Shown piece after piece: positions 21,475-33,478 of a DNA stretch of 64,000 bases. This DNA comes from Massospora cicadina (taxonomy: Eukaryota; Entomophthoromycota; Entomophthoromycetes; Entomophthorales; Entomophthoraceae): contig JAKSZP010013291.1 of the NCBI GenBank assembly GCA_022478985.1, positions 1 to 64,000 of the forward strand, written 5' to 3'. Within the stretch, counting starts at the first letter, position 1. The number at the start of each line of letters is the position of its first letter. Both the position numbers and the translations under genes were made by a program. The notes beneath the pieces were generated by a model that searched no databases, was not told the origin of the DNA, and saw nothing but the letters and a program-made list of their open reading frames with translations.

Positions 21475-21520
21475 TACCTACTAGATTTTTTTAGTACTAG
21501 ATAGTTACCTACTAGATTTT
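21475..21520 (-). mobile_element. Minute LINE-tail insertion with 15-bp TSD
   Basis: tacctactagatttt at 21475-21489 and 21506-21520 flank a 16-bp insert tttagtactagatagt, the smallest tail remnant in the window. Confidence 0.8.
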
Positions 21521-22084
21521 GGTTTGCTAGATATAGCGTTTTTTATGTTAAAAATTTGATATCATGTCCTAAAATAAGGCTTTATTATCAACAAAAATAT
21601 AAAAAAACCAAAGAATTCTAAAGTTTAATACATTATATTGCTGCATTCAAAATCTATTTTTTAATAATTACACCAAATGTCATTGTAATATTATTTTATA
21701 CTTTTTGGATGTGGGAGAAAACTATGTCATATAACTTTGCTTTATCAACTAGATAAAGCTCTACAATTATATATAAGGCATTGGCAGTGTATAACCTCAT
21801 AGATAATTCAAATTGATAAAATTATATAAGTTCATAGCTAAAAATTGGATATTACATCAACTTAATTTTGTAAAAATTTAAATATGAAAGTAATAAGTTT
21901 ATTTGCTCAAGTATTTTTAGTACAGCAGTGCACCAGGTATTAGTTAATATACAATTTTATTTTAATTCTAATCTGTTTAGAGTTTGAGTGCTTTTTATGT
22001 TGACAAAGTACTTATTTAATGATTTTACATGCTTGAGCACAACTAATTTTCATTATCATTTTTTTGTTATATGATAGCCAATAA
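21521..22084. other. AT-rich stretch, no gene seen
   Basis: No feature could be supported. Confidence 0.5.
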
Positions 22085-23586
22085 CTTTTCTCTCTTGTTG
22101 CAATCACTTTTGCAACTTATTCAATTCAAGTCTGATTCTAGTTTGATAATATCACAGAGGAGATTAGTCTGCACCCATGTCAGGGAGCAGTTGGCCAAGT
22201 AAGGCAAGAGGAGCAGGTGGTAGGTTGCAGCCTCAAACGTTCAAAAACGCCCCAGAGAAACTGGCAGAATAGAAAAAAATTTAAAAAAACCGGTGGTCAC
22301 TATTTCCCCAGAAATCCTCACTTGGCAAGTGCAATGCAACCAGTACATCAACACGCCGCACTCCCAACCACTCTCATCGGTAGAATATGGAGTCTGTGTG
22401 TTTCTGGACATCCAACAAACAGCTCTATGGAAAAAATTTTGTGGGGATGTGCACAGTTTTTCCCCAACTGCAGTGTACATCGCACCTCACTCCATGTCAC
22501 ACAGTTGGCTGGACCTTGGTTTTGAAAACAAGGAGGCAGCAGACAAAGCTGCTGTGGTGCATGTAGTGATTGACCTCCCCAAAGGGCAACGGATCATCAA
22601 AACTAAATGCACCAGATGGACAAAATCCAACTAAATTTTCCTCACAATTGACTTTTTGCCTACTATGGTAAAACGTGCCATTTTGGAGCAAAACCTGAAA
22701 GAAGGTCTCACTGTTTTATGGCAAAATACAATATTTTGAGATGCAACACTTTATGCTGATGCCACACCTGTGCACTGCAAAGCCATCGCAGTTCTGACCC
22801 CAACTGAGGAGATTGCAAAGGACCTAACCCAGATCCTGCACTCCACATATATCAATATTGAAGGGCATACCACCCACCCTTTCCAGGTAACTGTGGACAG
22901 CGCGCCCCCTATCTGCACCCACTGTGACGTGTTCAGCCATAAGGCACATGCATGCCCCACCAAGGAGGGCATCACATTCCAAGAGCACCCCTCAGCGGCC
23001 ATGGCCAGAGGAAAGGCGCACTAAAAACCAACTGCAAGCACCAAAGAGGCTTTCCCGTGGGGAGCACAAGGCTGCTACCTACTGGTAAAACCTATTTCCC
23101 TGCAAGAGTGGAAGAAAGACCAAGCAGGCCAGCAGGGCCATGGCCAAGGAAGCGGCCAAAGTCACCACCACTATCCCACACCCCCAATGCCAGGAGGACA
23201 TCAAAACCTTCACAGTGGAAGCAACTTGGGAATCCATCAACCAATCAGATTGGGAAGCCCATGCTAATTGGGCCACCCAATCTGAGGATCCAATGGGTGA
23301 CTCAATTTCACCCGATCTTTGCAACCAAGCTCCAGTCAAAAATGACTTAGTCTCCAACCTACCTGAAAATTTTTTTGACCTGCTTGATGGTGCACCAAAC
23401 TCATCTGAACTGCAAAAAATTCATTTGATGTTGGGAAACAAAAAGTGAAGGCAAAGCCAATGCGAACCTTCTGCTAAAATCAATAAAACCACCAATAGCA
23501 TTGCTGCAAACATCCATGCTGCCATGAAGGCCCATGAGGATCTAGAGGAGGCTAGAGGGCCTGGTGCCCACCCCTCACACCTAAGG
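22085..23586 (+). mobile_element. LINE copy, 5' part only (5'UTR and ORF1)
   Basis: Starts ctctcttgttgcaatcactt. It corresponds base by base, with scattered differences, to the reverse complement of 25890-27400. ORF1 pieces: TISPEILTWQVQCNQYINTP (22294 on), IAPHSMSHSWLDLGFENKEA, and the knuckle CTHCDVFSHKAHAC (22914-22955; CX2CX4HX4C). It stops at the ORF1 stop codon (acctaaggtgcg, about 23580), where ORF2 should begin and where the opposite copy starts. A LINE lacking its 3' end is unusual, because target-primed reverse transcription normally loses 5' ends. ORF1 is broken by frameshifts. Confidence 0.8.
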
Positions 23587-25887
23587 TGCGATGGCAGTGG
23601 GGCAGTGTGGGGTGAGCTGGGAGGGCGAGCGCATGTGTAAGCAGATGGGCCGGGCTGAGCGCTGGTTGCAGGGGGGCCCAGCAGTTATGATACCGACCAA
23701 GGAGGATGATTTTGGTTTTGGAGGCATTCAGTGCAGCGTTACTTATCCGGGAATACTCCTGGATGAGGGCTTCAAGTGCGCGTGCATCTTTATTGTTAGA
23801 CACCCCAACCACACAGTCATCTGCAAACGCCATCATCTTGACTGGGGCTTGGCCTGGCACATGGACCCCGGTGAGTTGGGCATTTGCATTTCAAAGTAGT
23901 GGGTCAAGGCTGAAGTTGTATAAAGTGGGCTAAGGGGGTCTCCTTGTCGCAAGCCCCTTTGAGGGCGGACTACTTCCGTTAGGAAGCCAGGGCCACGTAC
24001 TGCCATAGTTGCAGATTCCGTGAGCAGCATCACCCAGTTGATGAAGCGAGGGGGGTAAGCGGAATTGATGGAGGCAGGCCCAGAGTTATTCCCAGTTTAA
24101 TCTATCATAGGCCTTCTGTTGGTCCAAGAATACAAGTGCCCCAGAGGCTGTGTGGACTAACACATTAGCCACAGAGTGCACGTTATCCCAAATTGACCTT
24201 CTAGGTATGAAACCAAATTTTTCTGGGGAGATAGTGGCAGATGCTACAGTCCCTAAACGATTAGCCATGATTTTGTTAAAATTTTAGTGTCTGTGTTAGT
24301 TAAAGTAATGGGGCGCCAGTTGGCTAAGTCTAGCTTGTCCCCTTTCTTGGAGAGTGTGATGGTAAAGGCCTCATGTACTCCTGCTTTGAGGCGTGTTTCC
24401 AACCGGCTTTGGTTAAGTGAGGCGAGCAGCAATGGGGATATATATTTGAAATACTTTTTGTAGAATTCATATGGAATGCCATCTGAGCCTGGGCATTTTC
24501 AGTTTGGTGCACCGCGAATGGCTGTCCATAATTCGTTCAGAGTAATCAAATTCATTATTTCCGGGTATCAGAAAACGGTGTGGATGTGGGCTCAGTTGTG
24601 AAATTCCGCCACTTTGGCTGGCTGAATTGGATCAGATTTGGTACAACTCAGAGTAATACTTTTGTGTTTTAATTACCACTTTGGCTGGCGTATCTGCAAT
24701 GGAATCATCCAATCTTCACACCTATGTGTAGGCCACACTCTGGTGTGGTGCGAAATTTTTTTTAAAGAAATGTGCGGTGCACTTGTCGCCTTTTGTGATG
24801 CATTTGGCCCTGTACTGAACACAAACCTGATGTTTGTGTTGCCTTTTGAGTGCATTGAGGTGGGCGGCTGCCTCTGCCCACTTCCAGACCCATGCAGAGC
24901 TGTATCCTGTAGCTGGGATATTGGACTCCAGGTGTGCCAACTCTGCCAGAGTGCGCGAAATGACTGCCAATATGGCTCATGAGCGTCTGGAGGAGAGGCG
25001 GCAAGAGTGGCGGATGGTATCATCTTTGAAAGTTATCCATGTGGAAATGGGGTCCGCACAAAATGGTGCAACAAACTCTTTTGCCAAAGTTGCTGATTCC
25101 ACCCACATGGAAAATTCTGGTAACGTGAGCTCAGAGGGGCAGATTTTGCACCAATGTGGGGCCTTAGCAGCTGTGACAGGTAGGTGGTAGGTTATCAAGA
25201 CCAGTCGATGGTCAGAGAATTCCATTTTTGTTGTTTTAAAGTGGGATATGTGGGGTTGGAATTTTGTCAGCGAAAGGATAAGGTCGATGTGGGACATGGA
25301 CCTTACTTTGCTATTGTGGACATGGGGGCGCATCATATTCTCGAGCAGCGGGGCTTGCCATGGCCGCGCATCCATTAACCCAAGAGTGGCCTTTAGAACG
25401 CAAAGTTCAATGTGGCCCTGGGGGCGAGGGAGGAGGAAGGCCACCGGTCCATTGAAGTATTTAGCCAGCAGTTCATATTGCCGACTACAAAAGGGTCTGG
25501 GGGTAGCAGGAGGGATTTGACCAATGAGAAAATTCCTGATGCTCTCGTGCACTGTTTGGGGCATAGATGTTGATGATAGTGTGTACCACGTCAGCTCACG
25601 AGAAGGTGACAACGAGGACTCAGCCATTGAGGAAGGTTTCTGATGATAAAAATTTTAGAAAATTTTTTTTTCTGAAATAGCACCCCACAGTGCTCTGACC
25701 AAAAGGATAGGGATGGGAGGAGCATTGTTTTCCAAGCTTCCTTGGAACCTTGTGGACAGTGGGACTCCTGGATGGGCAGGATATCCATGGGTAAATTTTG
25801 TTGTAATAAACTTAGTTTCCTAGCCCAGGACAGGGAGGCCTTGAGTCCAGCGATATTCAACATCCCTAAAGTGAAGATTTCCCTCAA
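23552..25887 (-). pseudogene. LINE ORF2 of the minus-strand copy, truncated
   Basis: Endonuclease in 25887-24977 (98- and 216-codon open segments) and RT in 24512-23552. The intact FADD doublet and the motif QGDPLSPL show a recently functional enzyme. At least four frameshifts or stops and the missing C-terminal region make it inactive. The final codons in this frame (to 23552) run into the inverted plus-strand copy and are not LINE ORF2. Confidence 0.7.
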
Positions 25888-27400
25888 TGCACCTTAGGTG
25901 CGAGGGGGTGGGCACCCAGGCCCACCAGCCTCCTCTAGATCCCCACAGGCCTTCACAGCAGTGTGGGTGTTAGCAGCAACACTATTGGGATTTTTGTTAA
26001 TTTTTGCAGAAAGAGTTGCGTTGGCTTTAGCTTTCACTTTTTGTTTCCCCAACGTCAGACGAATTTTTTGTGGTGCAGATGAGTTTGGTGCACCGTTGAG
26101 CGGGTTAAAATTTTTTTCAGTTGGGATATGTCCCAAGTCGGCCTTGACTGGAGCTTGGGCGCAACGATTGGGTGAGATCAAGTCCCCCATTGGATCCTCA
26201 GATTGAGTGGCCCATTTGGCATGGGCTTCCCAACCTGATTGGTTGATGGATTCCCAAGTTGCTTCTGCCACAAAGGTTTCAATGCTCTCTTGGCGTTGGG
26301 AGTGTGGGATAGCGGTGGTGGCTTTGGCCGCTTCCTTGGCCATGGCCCTGTGGGCCTGCTTGGCCTTCTTCCGCTCTTGTGGGAGATAGGCTTTACCAGT
26401 AGGTAGCAGCCTTGTGCTCCCCACGGGAAAGCCTATTTGGTGCTTGTGGTTGGTTCATAGTGCGCCTCTCCGCTGGCCATGGCCGCTGAGGGGTGATCTT
26501 GGAATGTGACACCCTCCTTGGTGGGGCATGCATGCACCTTATGGCTGAATGCATCACAGTGGGTGCAGATGGGGGGCGCGCTGTCCACGGTCACCTGGAA
26601 TGGGTGGGTGGTATGCCCTGCAATAATATAAAAGTGGAGTGCGTGATCTGGGTTAGGTCCTTCACAATCTCCTCAGTTGGGGTCAGGGCTGCAATGGCTT
26701 TGCCGGTGCACAGGTGTGGCATCAGCATGAAGCGTTGCATTTTGAAAGATTGTATTTTGCCATATACGGCGAGACCATCTTTCAGGTGTTGTTTTAAAAT
26801 GTCACGTTTTACCGTAGTAGGCAAAAAGTCAAATGTGAGGAAAATTTGGTTTGATTTTGTCCATCTGGTGCGTTTGGTTTCAACAACCCGTTGCCCTTCA
26901 GGGAGGTCAACCACTACGCGTACCACAGCAGCCTTGTCTGCTGCCTCTTTGTTTTTGAAACCTAGGTCCAGCCAACCATGTGACATGGAGTGAGGTGCAA
27001 TATACACTGCAGTCAGGAAAATTGTGTGCACATTTTCACAAATTTTTTCCATAAGGCCATTTGTTGGATGTCCAGAAACATGTGGACTCCGAATTCCACT
27101 GACAAAAGTGGCTGGGATTGTGGCGTGTTGATGTACTGGTTGCATCATGCTTGCCATGCGAGTATTTCTGGGGAAATAGTGACCGGCGGTTTTTTAAAAA
27201 TTTTGTCTATTCTGCCAGTTTCTCTGGGGCATTTTCAGATGTTGGAGGCTGCGGGCCTTCCACCTGCTCCTCTTACCTTACTTGCCCAACTGCTCCCAGA
27301 CATGGGCGCAGACTAATCTCCTCTGTGAGATTATCAAACTAGATTCAGACTTGAATTGAATAGGTTGCAAAAGTGATTGCAACAAGAATGAAAAGTTTTA
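23590..27400 (-). mobile_element. LINE copy (ORF1, endonuclease, RT), 3' end missing
   Basis: Reads from about 27400 down to 23590. ORF1 pieces: IAPHSMSHGWLDLGFKNKEA (27040-26940) and a CCHC knuckle near 26560. ORF1 ends ..PPPRT-stop at about 25890; ORF2 opens at once with EIFTLGMLNIAGLKASLSWA. Endonuclease pieces include SHIDLILSLTKF and EFSDHRLVL (about 25290-25200). RT pieces: KFGFIPRRSIWDNVHS (24225-24178), the turn ALVFLDQQKAYDRLNWE, RGLRQGDPLSPL and AFADDCVVGV (FADD at 23816-23827, intact). The frame ends soon after, so the C-terminal Cys/His module and 3'UTR are absent. Frameshifts separate the pieces. Confidence 0.8.
25894..27157 (-). pseudogene. LINE ORF1 of the minus-strand copy
   Basis: Two open segments, 26591-27157 (188 codons) and 25894-26424 (176 codons), in different frames, cover the RNA-binding core, the CCHC knuckle between them and a basic tail (KVKAKANATLSAKINKNPNS). 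Compared with the plus copy, most residues match, with conservative changes (SHSWLDLGFE versus SHGWLDLGFK). One frameshift near the knuckle breaks it. Role: coats the LINE RNA; known of ORF1 proteins generally. Confidence 0.7.
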
Positions 27401-27899
27401 GTGTTTTGCCACCAATGAACCTAAGAAAAGGTTTCAGTCATATGCCAAACTTAGTGGCAAAATAGCTGTTAAAACTTTGTGCTGGAATATGGCCATGAGA
27501 TGCCCTAGAGGTATAAATTCTGGCGCCTGGCCTAATGAAAATTATCTAATAAATGGCTTAAATGTAAGTTGTATTTATTTTATACTTTTCCTGGTTTTTT
27601 ATCCTGAAACCTAACCTTGGAGAAGTGTTGACAAACTGGAAGGACCAAATCCCCAGTTTGTATTAAATCCTTCCTCGGAAGAAATTCCCAATTATGAAGG
27701 AAAAATTACACCTGAAATTAGCTGGAAGAGTTGAGGCGAATTTACTAGGCCTAGTGAGTTAGTAGACAGTCCGAATTTTATAAACTACAGGCACTATCAA
27801 GGATCAACCATTGGAACTTTAGACTGAATAGATGTGCAGAATAATAATTTCCAAGTGAGCGATCCTCAGATTTTGACAAAGGGTCTCAAAATGATGAAA
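27401..27899. other. Between LINE and gypsy A; no clear gene
   Basis: May be continuing pol sequence of gypsy A, since the minus strand keeps gypsy-like composition, but no motif was recognised. Confidence 0.4.
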
Positions 27900-28348
27900 C
27901 TTTTTCATTTCATCCATCAGGATTAGATGAGAAAATGTGATGATCTGATTCTTCTCAATCTTCATTGGTTTTTCACTTAAATTGCCAGTTGAACTCAAAT
28001 TTCTTCATGGCCTGGCATAATTATTCTGGGAGCAACCTAAGGCTCTACTCTGGACTTCTTCCAGGGGCTTCTGACTTCCCCATACAGCAGCTTTGGTATC
28101 TCTAATGTCAACCCTACGTCAACTATTGATTTGTGTCCCAGTGGTATGGTTCTTTAATTCTTGATCTTCAGTGGAATTCCCTGATTTTCTTAATTTTTAG
28201 TGGCATCTCTTATCGCTTCCAGCCAAATACTTAGTATCAGATCAGGACAATGCCATCAATGTATATCAGGTTGATGAAGTTATTTCTTCTACTCAGTGGA
28301 GCTTCCCATCCTTCTGATAGACCAATGGTAACGTCTGACCTAATATAG

Positions 28349-28633
28349 TCAACATATTACCCTCAAAGTACATTTATTTTTGTGCTTTTGTATAAATTCT
28401 GTCCCAATAAGAATATCATAGTTCTGGTTAGCCAAAACTATTTCTGGAGCAGATAACACCAAGGATCCAAATTGAAGTGGTAGAGCACTATACGCTCCAC
28501 ATGAGATGGTGGTATTTGGCTCATCTTTCCCATGCTCTTTCTTGTGTTCCAAATCAGGAGAGACCTTCATCCACTTCACCAACTTGGTCAAGACAATATT
28601 AATGGGCGCTCCACTGTCAACATTCGCCCTCAC
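28349..28633 (-). pseudogene. gypsy A aspartic protease
   Basis: A 94-codon open segment with the retropepsin active site V-D-S-G-A-P and a downstream DILIG motif. This enzyme would cleave the Gag-Pol polyprotein. The matching region of B is interrupted by the 38.9-kb LINE. Upstream and downstream frames are broken. Confidence 0.8.
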
Positions 28634-30374
28634 CCATACTCAATTCACTAGTATATCTATATATGTAAACTCTGAGTATTGTAAGATAGTATTTAATAAG
28701 TGTATAGTGGCGTTATTATCCAATTCGAGGATGTGAATTACTTTTGCTGATAAGTCAGGGAATGATTCTTTTGATTTCGCTAAGGGGGATTGACAGATTT
28801 TCCTTATCTAATTGAACTTCATCAAATTCTTCAGGATTTTCTGCAGCTCAAATCTTGTCTACCAGTTGTTGGGCATATGGCCAAGCAACTTTTTTAATTA
28901 TCTTGAGGTCAATCCCTTTTGCTCCAGATCTTGTTATTGCATTCATATCTAAATTGACTACTTGATAAATCTGATCCTGAACGTCTTCATCCACAAACAG
29001 ATCACTAATGTCAATTTCATTGTTCATAATATTGAGAGGAACAGGTTTTTCCGCAGCTCTAGACTGTTTCCTGTCTAGGCTGTGGGCCATTTTCTTAACT
29101 CCTTTGCGGGTGAAGACTCTTTCACTTGGACCAAATTAATTTGATCTTTGGGTTTCTTGCAATCACTGCGAAATGTCTTTTTCCTCCACACTGGTAACAG
29201 ACTTTCTCCTTCTTATTGATCCGTTTAAAGTCTTTGGGCTTATTTCCCAGCACAATTTGGTTATTCATCTCCTTAGCGCCCTCTCTCCCCTTTGTGTGAT
29301 TTGAATTTTGTAATGGATTTGATTTGAAACTTATATTTGTGGCATTGAAGGTAGCTCCCAGTATCATAAATTGTCCACCATAAGAGAGGTGGCAATTTCT
29401 GTCGTGAACTTGGAAGACATCATTTGATGCAAATCACAGGAGAGCAAAGGGCCACTTGTAGTGCAATTTGAGCATAAAAATCATTAAGAACTTTCACTCC
29501 AACCAAACTTTGAGACTCCTGGTAGAAATGATCGGTGAAGTTTGATAAGTATTCATCTTTATGTAATTAAATGCCCATAAATTCTTGTTTGCACTTTGAC
29601 ATGCGTATTGGGCTTCCAAATTTCTTCATAATTGCAACTTTGGTCTCTGCATACAACCAGTTGTCTTCCCAGATGGGGCAACACTAGGTTTTGACAATTG
29701 GTATCCAGGCAATTTAACACCATCAATGCCTTTTGATGATCTTCATATTTATACTTTTTATATTGAACAATCAGAAAAATGCAGGGGCATTATCCTAATG
29801 GAAAGTGGGCAGTTTTGGTGTCGCTTAAAATTCCTCTGAGGTTTCTCTAGCCACCTCTCTTGGTTTAGCTACTTGGCTCACTTGGGGAGTAAATTTTGGG
29901 CATCATCTCCAAGATAGTTGTAAAAGCGGGCAGCATGTTTCTTGGGGAAGTTATATTTCCAACTGGCGTCCGTGGAATTCTTTATTTGGCATCAGTAACC
30001 ACATATGGCTCACATTTGCATTTGTGAGTCTTCAACGCCTCAACCTGCTTTATCAACAACTCTATATCTGCACTGAATGCTCTTAAATGAACGCAATCCA
30101 TTTCACGCTCCATTTTCATAAATAAGACTTTTTAAGCTAAGTCCCATTCTTTTTTCTTCAATGATGTTACTTTTACAAATAACTCATTTTTGAAACTCAT
30201 GACATCCTTGACCCCTTCTTTGATCTTGGTAACTCTCTCCTCCAAGGCAATAAATTCATGATGAATCGCTGAGTTCAGGGCGTTCTGGTTAATAGTTGCC
30301 AACTATGTCCAGAGTTTTCTTACTTTGTACTTATATGACATACCGTCCTAGTATCTTCTACTCAACTACACCTC

Positions 30375-30390
30375 TGTAGTGAACACCAAT
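30375..30390 (-). other. Candidate primer-binding site of gypsy A
   Basis: Directly after the LTR the minus strand reads ATTGGTGTTCACTACAGAGG. Elements C and D show TGGTGCTCACTA at the same place. Confidence 0.6.
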
Positions 30391-31572
30391 TGTTAAAATT
30401 TATAGGGTTATTGATTATTCTTGGCCAATAACCTCTAAACTAATTAACTGCACAGGTTCATCATCGTGTAATTCTCTATGTTGTATGATAGCAAGATGTA
30501 TTTATTTGGTAATAGTATGGAGACTATAATCTATAGTTAAATAAGCACTGAATTACGCCCAACGATTGGCCAATATTTCCTCTCAAAATAATTAGGACGT
30601 CCTTAATATGAAATTATTCCCTGGTACTGCCTAACTCAATCCACACTCAGACCCTCGTTCATAGTTTCTCTCTGGTGACACACAGTTGGCAGCAATCCCC
30701 AATTCATTTAAGCTTATCTTCTCTGGATCTTCACTCAGATCCTTACTCTTTATCCTAAAGATTCTCCTAATTAGAGCACACAGCAATAATTTCATTGAGA
30801 AAGAATAGAACTCAAAAATGGATTCTGATAAAGTATACCTTATTAAATTACTCTGTAATTAGTGCTTTCTGTTTAAGCATATTTATTGGTGAATTTTAGA
30901 GGAATTTAAAGTGGGAATTCGGCGCCCAACCCTCATTTGACACCCCCTCAATGAACGGCAGCCATTGCCACCAAATTACCCATCCTAGCTAGGATTCCGC
31001 CATTGGACATCCTCAAGTTCTAAAACAGAAAGAGTCAGAAAACATGTCCCTAACGTTTTCCTCTTGATCCCAGCAAACCAACCATATTTGGCAAGAGACC
31101 TGCTTAGTAATGGGACGTGTTACCCATTAAGGCAGGTCACAAACCAACTGATTAATTTGCTAGTTTCAGGTGGCATCACTCGCCTTGCAACTTAATCCTT
31201 AAAATTCCCAATTGGTCGATGATGAAACCTGACTGATCCCAATTGGTACACCTGATAGTTAATTATCAATCAACTATCAGATGCATCTATTTTGTTGGGA
31301 ACTCTGCCTGACAAGATCTTAAGCATTCATCCATATTGATCCTCAACAAATCTGACCCAGTCAAATAACCTAAAATCCCCCAAACATTTTTTTTAGTACT
31401 AGATGGTCCCTCTTATATATTTTTTTAGTACTAGATGGTCCCCAAAATCCCCCAAACATTGTTATCTTGAAATCAGGGTTAACTGATGTCTAATTCACTT
31501 TGCTATAGGGAATTATCCTCTAGTGACCTCTAGTAATCTAGTCAGCTGGGAATATGGACAAAAATATCAACA
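30391..31572 (-). repeat. gypsy A 5' LTR (1.18 kb)
   Basis: Plus-strand bounds tgttaaaattta and tatcaaca; aligns along its length with the LTR at 32314-33463. It carries a 55-bp double LINE-tail insertion absent from the other LTR. No matching 3' LTR is present for this copy. Confidence 0.8.
31372..31460 (-). mobile_element. Double minute LINE-tail insertion in LTR A
   Basis: aaaatcccccaaacatt at 31372-31388 and 31444-31460 flank 55 bp containing two tails (tttagtactagatggtcc) in tandem, separated by ctcttatata. LTR B has the uninterrupted target (cccaaaatcccccaaacata, about 33330-33349). Confidence 0.9.
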
Positions 31573-32313
31573 CCAGTCCTCGTCATATCAAATAATCTTT
31601 CTGCGCCTCATCCACTGGGTTCATAGGGGCAGCTGGCTGTATGCCAGTTTGCTCCTTACTATAATCTTGAGTCACCATTCATGGTTCAACATTTCCATAC
31701 ACCTTCAAGTCATTTGAGTAGAAGTGCAATTTGGCATTCTGATTTACCTTCAGGGTGCTCATGCACCCTGACTGGCAGGTACGTCTAATTCTCATTTGCC
31801 ACTTTCATGACATTAAGGTTTTGATAGGGTCTATAGTGGATGTGTGTAAAACGGTGCACTGGGGACTCAGCAGAGTGGTCAAAGATGTGAATTTTGAGGT
31901 TGGGATAAATGGTTAAGTGAGGCCATAGCTAATGATTTTAGCTAATTATCGCAGGAGAAAATTTCCGTCAAGTCAATATTTAAAAGTGGATTAAAAAATA
32001 ATAATTTTTTCCATAAGATAGCCTTTATTTTCGTCTTGAAGAATACTAATTTGAAGAGCAGAAGATATTTTAGTAAGGTCCCAAGTTTTTTTGTGAATTT
32101 AAAAAGCCAAGCAATTAAATTAACCCAATCCATTTAGAACTTTCTTTGTAATTTCAATTATTGTAATTTTATAAACTCAGCCAGACTCCATCTCATACTC
32201 AGAAGTTTTATGTTTTTGGAACATTTTAACAAAATTTAAACTTTTTAAGCACCATAAGGATCAGAATTAACAGGTATGTCAGAACTCATTCCATAAAAAT
32301 AAATTTGGAGAGG
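31573..32313. other. Spacer between two gypsy LTRs
   Basis: No gene. 31727-31808 resembles 14261-14345 and includes the hairpin cagggtgctcatgcaccctg (31751-31770), so part of it belongs to the same family as the insertion in the 9-kb LINE. Confidence 0.5.
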
Positions 32314-33463
32314 TGTAAAAATTTACTTAAGAGTGATTATCAGTCGTCAACCCAGTAACCTTTTTAATGCACAGGTTCAGTTTCCTCATGCACTTCATAT
32401 TGTATAGAATGTATTATCTGATAATAGTATAAGGCTATTATCTGTAGTTGAGTTTGAACTAATATTAGGCCAACGCTTCAGCCAGTACTTCCGATTAAAT
32501 ACTCCAAGTCGCACTTGTAGGGATTCATTCCCTATATTACTGTCCACCCAATCTTTGTCAAGATCTCCTGATGACAGTCTCTTTCGGCCCAAAACACAGT
32601 TAGCCTCTATCCCTGATTGTGGTTCACTTCATCTTTAGATCCCATCTTGGATCTCTGCTCTTCTCTCTGAGAGTTTTCTCTTATTAACTTCTGAAATAAT
32701 ATCCTTGAGAAAGAACTTCACACTGGATGATAATAGTCTAACTATACACCAAATTGGTAATATTACTGTAACTCTAAACTCTGTGAAGTACTGTAAAACA
32801 CTATTGGTAATAATACTTTTTTATTATAGTAAACCCTAGGGAATTATATAGTAGGGGATTCGGCCATCTAACCCTCAGTTGACACCTCTTCAATGAAATT
32901 GCAGCTGTTGTCATTGAATCACCCTTCCTCGTCTCAGCAGCGATGGTCTTCCCCATCCTGGCTAGGATTCCATTATTAGACATCCCCAAGACCTCAAACG
33001 GAAAGAGTTGTAAAATGTGTCCCTAACTTTTTCCTTTCAATCCAAGAGAACCAATCATAATTGGCTAGCTACCTGATTAGGTAATGGGACTTTTTACTCA
33101 TTATGGCAGGTCACTTCACCAACCAATTGATTTTCTATTTGCAGGCGACATCACTCGCCTCGCTTCTCACTATTCATTCTCAATCAGTCAGTGATGAAAC
33201 CTGACCAATCCCAATTGGTACACATGATAGTTAATCACTAACAGATGCCCCTATTTCTTCAGCCACTCCGCCCAATGAGATATTAGGTATTCATCCAAAT
33301 CAATCCCCAATGGATATGACTAGGCGATCATCCCAAAATCCCCCAAACATAGTTTCTCCAAAATTTACGCCAACCAATTTCTGATTCACTTCTCCTTAGG
33401 GAATTTTCCCCTAGTGACACCAGGTAATCTAGCAGGCTGGAAATATGGGCAAAAATCCCAACA
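32314..33463 (-). repeat. gypsy B 3' LTR (1.15 kb)
   Basis: Begins tgtaaaaattta and ends tcccaaca on the plus strand. Just beyond it the minus strand has the polypurine tract AAAAGGGGGGGATG, fixing it as the 3' LTR of the element at 33464-38884. Confidence 0.85.
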
Positions 33464-33478
33464 CATCCCCCCCTTTTG
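33464..33478 (-). other. Polypurine tract of gypsy B
   Basis: Minus strand ggcaaaagggggggatg abuts the LTR start TGTTGGG; it would prime plus-strand DNA synthesis. Confidence 0.75.

Larger units (their letters stand above)
27900..30390 (-). mobile_element. Ty3/gypsy element A, gag and protease part
   Basis: Internal sequence running from the 5' LTR (30391-31572) towards lower coordinates. gag: CYQCGGKRHFAVIARN (29219-29172) is a zinc knuckle whose last Cys is lost; a gag core lies at 29400-30350. Protease: 28349-28633, with VDSGAPINIVLTKLVKW (active-site DSG) and the DILIGTEFIQKH flap-end motif. The segment 28280-27900 aligns with 38640-38277 of element B, so A and B are one family. RT and integrase of A are missing; the break lies just before the LINE pair. 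Multiple stops interrupt gag. Confidence 0.8.

Noticed and set aside
24834..25190. Long plus-strand ORFs (114-118 codons) opposite the LINE ORF2
   Set aside because: They are shadows of the minus-strand endonuclease/RT frame in GC-rich sequence.
22085..27400. Assembly-artefact palindrome
   Set aside because: The two arms differ at many positions in codons and bases, so they are distinct copies; the junction still deserves read support.
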